Source of the DNA: an uncultured Verrucomicrobiae bacterium
GTDB lineage: Bacteria > Verrucomicrobiota > Verrucomicrobiia > JADLBR01 > CALLMV01
NCBI GenBank assembly: GCA_938005615.1
Contig: CALLMV010000013.1
Location: forward strand, 21,761-85,760
DNA: 64,000 nucleotides
Direction: 5' to 3'
The position numbers and the translations under genes are program-made. Below the pieces are notes generated by a model. The model was given only the letters and a program-made list of their open reading frames with translations. It did not search any database and was not told the DNA's origin. This document shows, in pieces, positions 60,665-64,000 of this stretch; within the stretch, counting starts at the first letter, position 1; every line of letters starts with the position of its first letter.

Positions 60665-62545
60665 TTAAACACCGGAAACTTTTTTCTGTTTCCAAGAATC
60701 GGCTTGCTTTTCCGGTGTATTAAGTGCTTCACCGACCATCCTGACGAGTTTTTCCGGATTAAAAGGTTTTTGCAGAAATCGAACGTTGGGATATAATGGT
60801 TGTTTTAGCAACTCGACGCTGTAGCCACTCATGTAGATTACAGGAATGCAGGGATTTTCTGAAGTAATTCTCTGACCGACGTCTTTTCCTGTCATCCCCC
60901 CGGGCATCATCATATCAGTAATGACTAGATGGATTTTGTTTTTGTTTTTCTGCCAGACTTGTACTGCCTCAGGTCCGTTTGAAGCGCAAAAAACGTTATA
61001 GCCTTTTTTGCTAAGGGTGGACTCGATGAGTTTGAGTAGGTTAGTCTGGTCTTCGACAACAAGTACTGTCTCACCATTTCCGACGATTACCTCGATTGGT
61101 TTTCCTTCCTGGACTTTGGTTTGAATAGAAGAATTTTCTTCAGCTACTGGCAGGTAAACCATAAATGTCGTGCCTTCCCCAAGTTGACTGCTGACTTCTA
61201 TCCATCCTTCGTTCTGTTTTACGATGGCATCAACAACAGATAGGCCTAAACCGGTACCGCGCCCAACATCTTTGGTGGTAAAAAAAGGCTCAAATATTCG
61301 CTTCAGGGTGGCCTCATCCATGCCTGTACCTTGGTCGCTGACAGTAATGCAGATAAATCTTCCATCGACGGTTTTCCCCTGGCGTACCACAAGGCTGCCT
61401 GGCCGGTAGTTCACACAAGAAAGTGAAATTGTGAGTGTACCACCGTTGGGCATGGCGTCGCGCGCGTTTGTGGCAAGATTCATGATGATTTGCTCGATCA
61501 TGTGTTCGTCCGCCTGTATTGGTGGCAAGTCGGGATCCTCTATGAAGTGAATAGTTATAGCCTCACCCAGCAAGGGACGGATGAATTCAACAAAGTTAAG
61601 CACCATCTCTCCGAGGTTGAGTATTTTGGGCCGCACAACTTGACGCCGTGAAAAAGTAAGTATTTGTTTGGTTAGTTTTGCTGCTTTTTCCGCGGTCTCG
61701 ATTATCTCCCGTAAGAATTCCTTGCCTTGCTGGGATATGCTATCTTCCATATCCAGGAGCTGGCAGTAGCCTTGGATGACAGTGAGGTAGTTGTTGAAAT
61801 CGTGCGCTATGCCCCCAGCCAGCCGTCCGATAGATTCAACTTTTTGAGACTGGCGAACTTGTTCTTCGAGTTGCAAACGTTCGGTGATTTCTGTTGCGTA
61901 ACCCTGAACAACTGCCGCATCTATCGATGGAACTAGTGCCCATAGAAAGGTGCGGTCCTCGACTATGCGCTCCAGATTTGAACGGGTATTTCCGTCTTCA
62001 AGACAGAGGCGTGCCAGTTCTGCGTACCCTTCCGGCAGTAGTTGTTCCTCGGAAATTCGTAATTCACGAGCTGCTTTGGTCATGGCGTCGTTTTTAAGGA
62101 TAATTCGTCCTTCGTGATTAATCTGCACTACTGGGTAGGGACTGCGGCGTGTAAAAACAGCAAAGCATTCTAGTGATTCTATTGTCTGTTTGCGATCTGT
62201 GACGTCGCGCAAAAAAAGTGTCATCTTTTCAGAATTTGGATAAGCATGTATTTCGCACCAAATCGTTCCGCCACGACAGTTTTCCTCAAAGTGTATTGGC
62301 AGACCGTTTGACCATGCTTCTTCAAGCAATGACCTCACTTCATAAGTGAAGAAATGTGGTGCGACCTCCCAGATTGTTTTTCCTAGGGCAGACTCACTGT
62401 CTGTCCCAAGCATCCGAGTTGCCCCAAAATTCAAATAAGCTAGTCGGTAATCACGATCCACCGCGAGCAGTGCATCTGGGAAAGCGTCTAAAGCTTCTAG
62501 GATTGGTTGAGCTTTGGTGATCAGTTTTGTCTCAGTATCTGTCAT
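60665..62545 (-). CDS. PAS-domain hybrid histidine kinase with C-terminal receiver
   Basis: 626 residues, no membrane segment. Two PAS-type sensor modules (about 10-125, ALLAVDRDYRLAYLNFGATRMLG; about 130-230, VVQINHEGRIILKNDAMTKAA), then an HisKA domain with H-box GGIAHDFNNYLTVIQGY (His about 248), HATPase (NLATNARDAMPNGG; GTGMDEATLKRIFEPFFTTK; GTGLGLSVV), and a receiver (about 498-615, VLVVEDQTNLLKLI; phospho-acceptor in LVITDMMMPG; MSGYSVELL; FLQKPFN). It starts the minus-strand block and its TGA/ATG junction with coaE overlaps by 4 nt. Confidence 0.92.
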   Translation of the reverse strand: MTDTETKLITKAQPILEALDAFPDALLAVDRDYRLAYLNFGATRMLGTDSESALGKTIWEVAPHFFTYEVRSLLEEAWSNGLPIHFEENCRGGTIWCEIHAYPNSEKMTLFLRDVTDRKQTIESLECFAVFTRRSPYPVVQINHEGRIILKNDAMTKAARELRISEEQLLPEGYAELARLCLEDGNTRSNLERIVEDRTFLWALVPSIDAAVVQGYATEITERLQLEEQVRQSQKVESIGRLAGGIAHDFNNYLTVIQGYCQLLDMEDSISQQGKEFLREIIETAEKAAKLTKQILTFSRRQVVRPKILNLGEMVLNFVEFIRPLLGEAITIHFIEDPDLPPIQADEHMIEQIIMNLATNARDAMPNGGTLTISLSCVNYRPGSLVVRQGKTVDGRFICITVSDQGTGMDEATLKRIFEPFFTTKDVGRGTGLGLSVVDAIVKQNEGWIEVSSQLGEGTTFMVYLPVAEENSSIQTKVQEGKPIEVIVGNGETVLVVEDQTNLLKLIESTLSKKGYNVFCASNGPEAVQVWQKNKNKIHLVITDMMMPGGMTGKDVGQRITSENPCIPVIYMSGYSVELLKQPLYPNVRFLQKPFNPEKLVRMVGEALNTPEKQADSWKQKKVSGV

Positions 62546-63198
62546 ATTTTACTGTTTATCTCGGTAATCTGAATGCCTGCTGCAGGATTTATGCCGATTT
62601 GTTGATGTAAATTTTTCATAAATTTTAACTGAGCCTCGAGATGCTGCAGTCTGTCGTCATTCCAAACTAAAAAAGTAGAGAGAGCGATTTTTTCTGCTAG
62701 TGGTAACTGCGCACGGATGCGTTTAAGAGAATGTTCAGGGCTCCAGCCGCGTGAGAGGAGTCGAGAAATTTGCGTTTCCTGCGAGCAGCCCACACAAAGT
62801 GTTGCATCGAATTCACTCTCAGCTCCCACTTCGTGAAGCAGTGGCAGAATAACGGCGGTCCGCGAGCCTTTCTCTTCAAAGTCCTGACGCTCTTTCCTCC
62901 AGGTTGAACGTATTTTAGGATGCGTTAGCGTGTTTAGTAATTCACGTTCAGATTCATCTTTAAAAACGATTTCTGCAAGTAAACGACGGTTGATCGATCC
63001 ATCAGGATTGACGCTGTGCGCCCAGCGGGCTGAAATCGCGCCAATCACCTCGCGATCTTGTGATAGAATTTTGCGTGCGATGTTATCTGCATCGATAACT
63101 TGCCAGCCAAGTTTTTTCAGTATCTCTCCAGCGGTGGACTTACCGCACCCCACACCACCTGTTACGCCCAACCGAAATGGATGGTTAGTTACTTTCAC
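62542..63198 (-). CDS. coaE: Dephospho-CoA kinase
   Basis: Last step of coenzyme A synthesis: phosphorylates the 3' hydroxyl of dephospho-CoA. 218 residues from GTG 63198; the longer frame to 63276 overlaps the disulfide reductase gene. Walker A GGVGCGKST near residue 12, DADNIARKIL, LLAEIVFKDESERELLNTLTHPKIR and VLPLLHEVGAES-type VILPLLHEVGA are conserved. The start overlaps the upstream gene by 14 nt. It ends with a 15-residue tail beyond the usual fold. Confidence 0.92.
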   Translation of the reverse strand: MKVTNHPFRLGVTGGVGCGKSTAGEILKKLGWQVIDADNIARKILSQDREVIGAISARWAHSVNPDGSINRRLLAEIVFKDESERELLNTLTHPKIRSTWRKERQDFEEKGSRTAVILPLLHEVGAESEFDATLCVGCSQETQISRLLSRGWSPEHSLKRIRAQLPLAEKIALSTFLVWNDDRLQHLEAQLKFMKNLHQQIGINPAAGIQITEINSKI

Positions 63199-64000
63199 GG
63201 ATTTTTTCCATGAGCTCCTCTGCAGGATAAGTCCAAATTTCCGATAATGTCGGATGATAGTGCGGTGTGAAAGCAAGCTTGCGAACTGTCATATTTGCGG
63301 ACATTGCGACGATAAGCTCGTGAATTAACTCTGCTCCTTCTGGACCAACGACAGCCGCTCCGAGAATTTTTCCGCTTTTGGGCGAAGCTAATATTTTGAC
63401 ATGCCCTTTTAGAGCACACCGAATCATGGATTTGCCATGATCGCAAAACGGATAATAGGCTACTATGTATTGGATGCCTCGCTCCCGACATTCATTTTCT
63501 GAAAGTCCGACTGTTGCAATGTTTGGATCTGTGAATATAACCATGCTTTTGAGCCGGTCATCCCATTTTTCAAAGGTGTTGCGGGAGGCGTTCCGGCCGG
63601 CAATCTCGCCTTGCTGGATGGCAATGTGTACGACTTCGATAAGACCATTTACATCACCAGCAGCAAAAATATTTTTGTTTGTGGAACGCATGTCTCGACC
63701 GACTTTGACCGCCCCTGATGGGGTGAGTTCAATACCTGCTGCGTCGCAATTTAAGCCATTGGTTGCAGGAAGTCTTCCCCAAGCGTAGAGGATTTCATCA
63801 GCAAAGATTTTACATTTTTTGTCTTTGTGAAGATAATCAACAGATTTGCCTTGGGCAGAACACTCCGCGGATATCACTCTGCAGCTGGTGCGGACGGTTA
63901 TACCTTCTGCTTGGAACGCTTCGGCAAGCACTTGCGACAGGTCAGAATCCATTTCCCGGAGTAGATTGGCGCTACGTTGGAGTATGGTGACTTGCGATCC
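63185..64000 (-). CDS. FAD-dependent pyridine nucleotide-disulfide oxidoreductase, 5' end outside window
   Basis: The C-terminal 271 residues of a class I flavoprotein disulfide reductase or soluble transhydrogenase. The frame is open past 64000, so the FAD-binding start and the redox-active cysteines are not visible. Visible: end of the NAD domain (VTILQRSANLLREMDSDL, SCRVISAE), the second FAD contact NKNIFAAGDVNGLIEVVHIAIQQGEIAGRNA, and the dimerisation domain with catalytic-type HYHPTLSEIWTYPAEEL at the end. The pattern AFTPHYHPTLSE is shared by mercuric-reductase-like and dihydrolipoamide-dehydrogenase-like proteins; the exact type is undecidable without the N-terminus. Confidence 0.88.
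   Translation of the reverse strand, partial: GSQVTILQRSANLLREMDSDLSQVLAEAFQAEGITVRTSCRVISAECSAQGKSVDYLHKDKKCKIFADEILYAWGRLPATNGLNCDAAGIELTPSGAVKVGRDMRSTNKNIFAAGDVNGLIEVVHIAIQQGEIAGRNASRNTFEKWDDRLKSMVIFTDPNIATVGLSENECRERGIQYIVAYYPFCDHGKSMIRCALKGHVKILASPKSGKILGAAVVGPEGAELIHELIVAMSANMTVRKLAFTPHYHPTLSEIWTYPAEELMEKIRESN

Overview
The window looks like a chromosomal segment of a Verrucomicrobiota bacterium, probably near the Opitutae. This is an inference from gene content: a PEP-CTERM protein built from autotransporter-type beta repeats, long TPR proteins, a full-length LeuA, nuoBCD, RegB/RegA-type regulators and a Ras-like small GTPase. No ribosomal gene is present to settle it. The composition is fairly even. 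I see no prophage, plasmid or full-length insertion sequence.

Layout. 1-5.6 kb: the end of argA coupled to an AsmA-like protein, a methyltransferase, a CrtQ/HpnB-like glycosyltransferase and ychF. 5.7-12.8 kb: tRNA-Leu(CAG), a lone TadC-like protein, leuA followed directly by two oligopeptide-type permeases, a lipoprotein and an NtrC-type sigma-54 activator. 12.8-17.5 kb: cysteine desulfurase, a large secreted TPR protein and tmRNA (tag ANNQVALAA). 17.8-23.7 kb: a PEP-CTERM beta-repeat protein broken by an in-frame TAG, a structured intergenic RNA candidate, three exported proteins and a HAD phosphatase. 23.7-29.5 kb: dxs, a HmuT-like haem-binding lipoprotein with a Fur-like box, and nuoD-nuoC-nuoB with an 18-bp palindrome upstream. 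29.7-36.5 kb: a TPR protein, then a peptide ABC transporter (binding protein, two permeases, one ATPase). 36.6-41.3 kb: UDP-glucose dehydrogenase, smpB, rpoZ, rhodanese, MauE-like, TPR and a Na+/Ca2+ exchanger. 41.3-50.4 kb: ilvD-hemB, a DegT aminotransferase, overlapping guanine and yeast-type cytosine deaminases, a RegA/RegB-like pair, an exported protein and an SbtA-like bicarbonate transporter. 50.4-57.4 kb: a voltage-gated channel with a CavAb-like filter, an M14 peptidase/ATP-grasp-like/lysine 2,3-aminomutase group, DUF456, and a STAS plus GAF-PP2C pair. 57.4-64 kb: a minus-strand series with a BamE-like lipoprotein, Ras-like GTPase, OmpA-domain protein, coiled-coil protein, PAS hybrid kinase, coaE and a truncated flavin disulfide reductase.

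How genes work together. tmRNA and SmpB together give trans-translation. LeuA and IlvD are both in branched-chain amino acid synthesis. Dxs (isoprenoids), HemB (haem), NuoBCD (respiration), HmuT (haem capture) and the RegB/RegA-like pair suggest a respiring, haem-using cell. Two peptide-transporter clusters are each incomplete and may complement one another.

Most notable items: (i) two loci where 37 bp of local sequence is directly duplicated around a related 34-35-bp GC-rich core, one of which extends hmuT past its apparent ancestral stop; (ii) a roughly 165-nt structured RNA with its own terminator at 20.3-20.5 kb; (iii) a nested-stem element at 47.7 kb; (iv) the Ras-like GTPase/OmpA/coiled-coil/PAS-kinase operon facing a STAS/PP2C pair; (v) the channel filter TLEDWTD.
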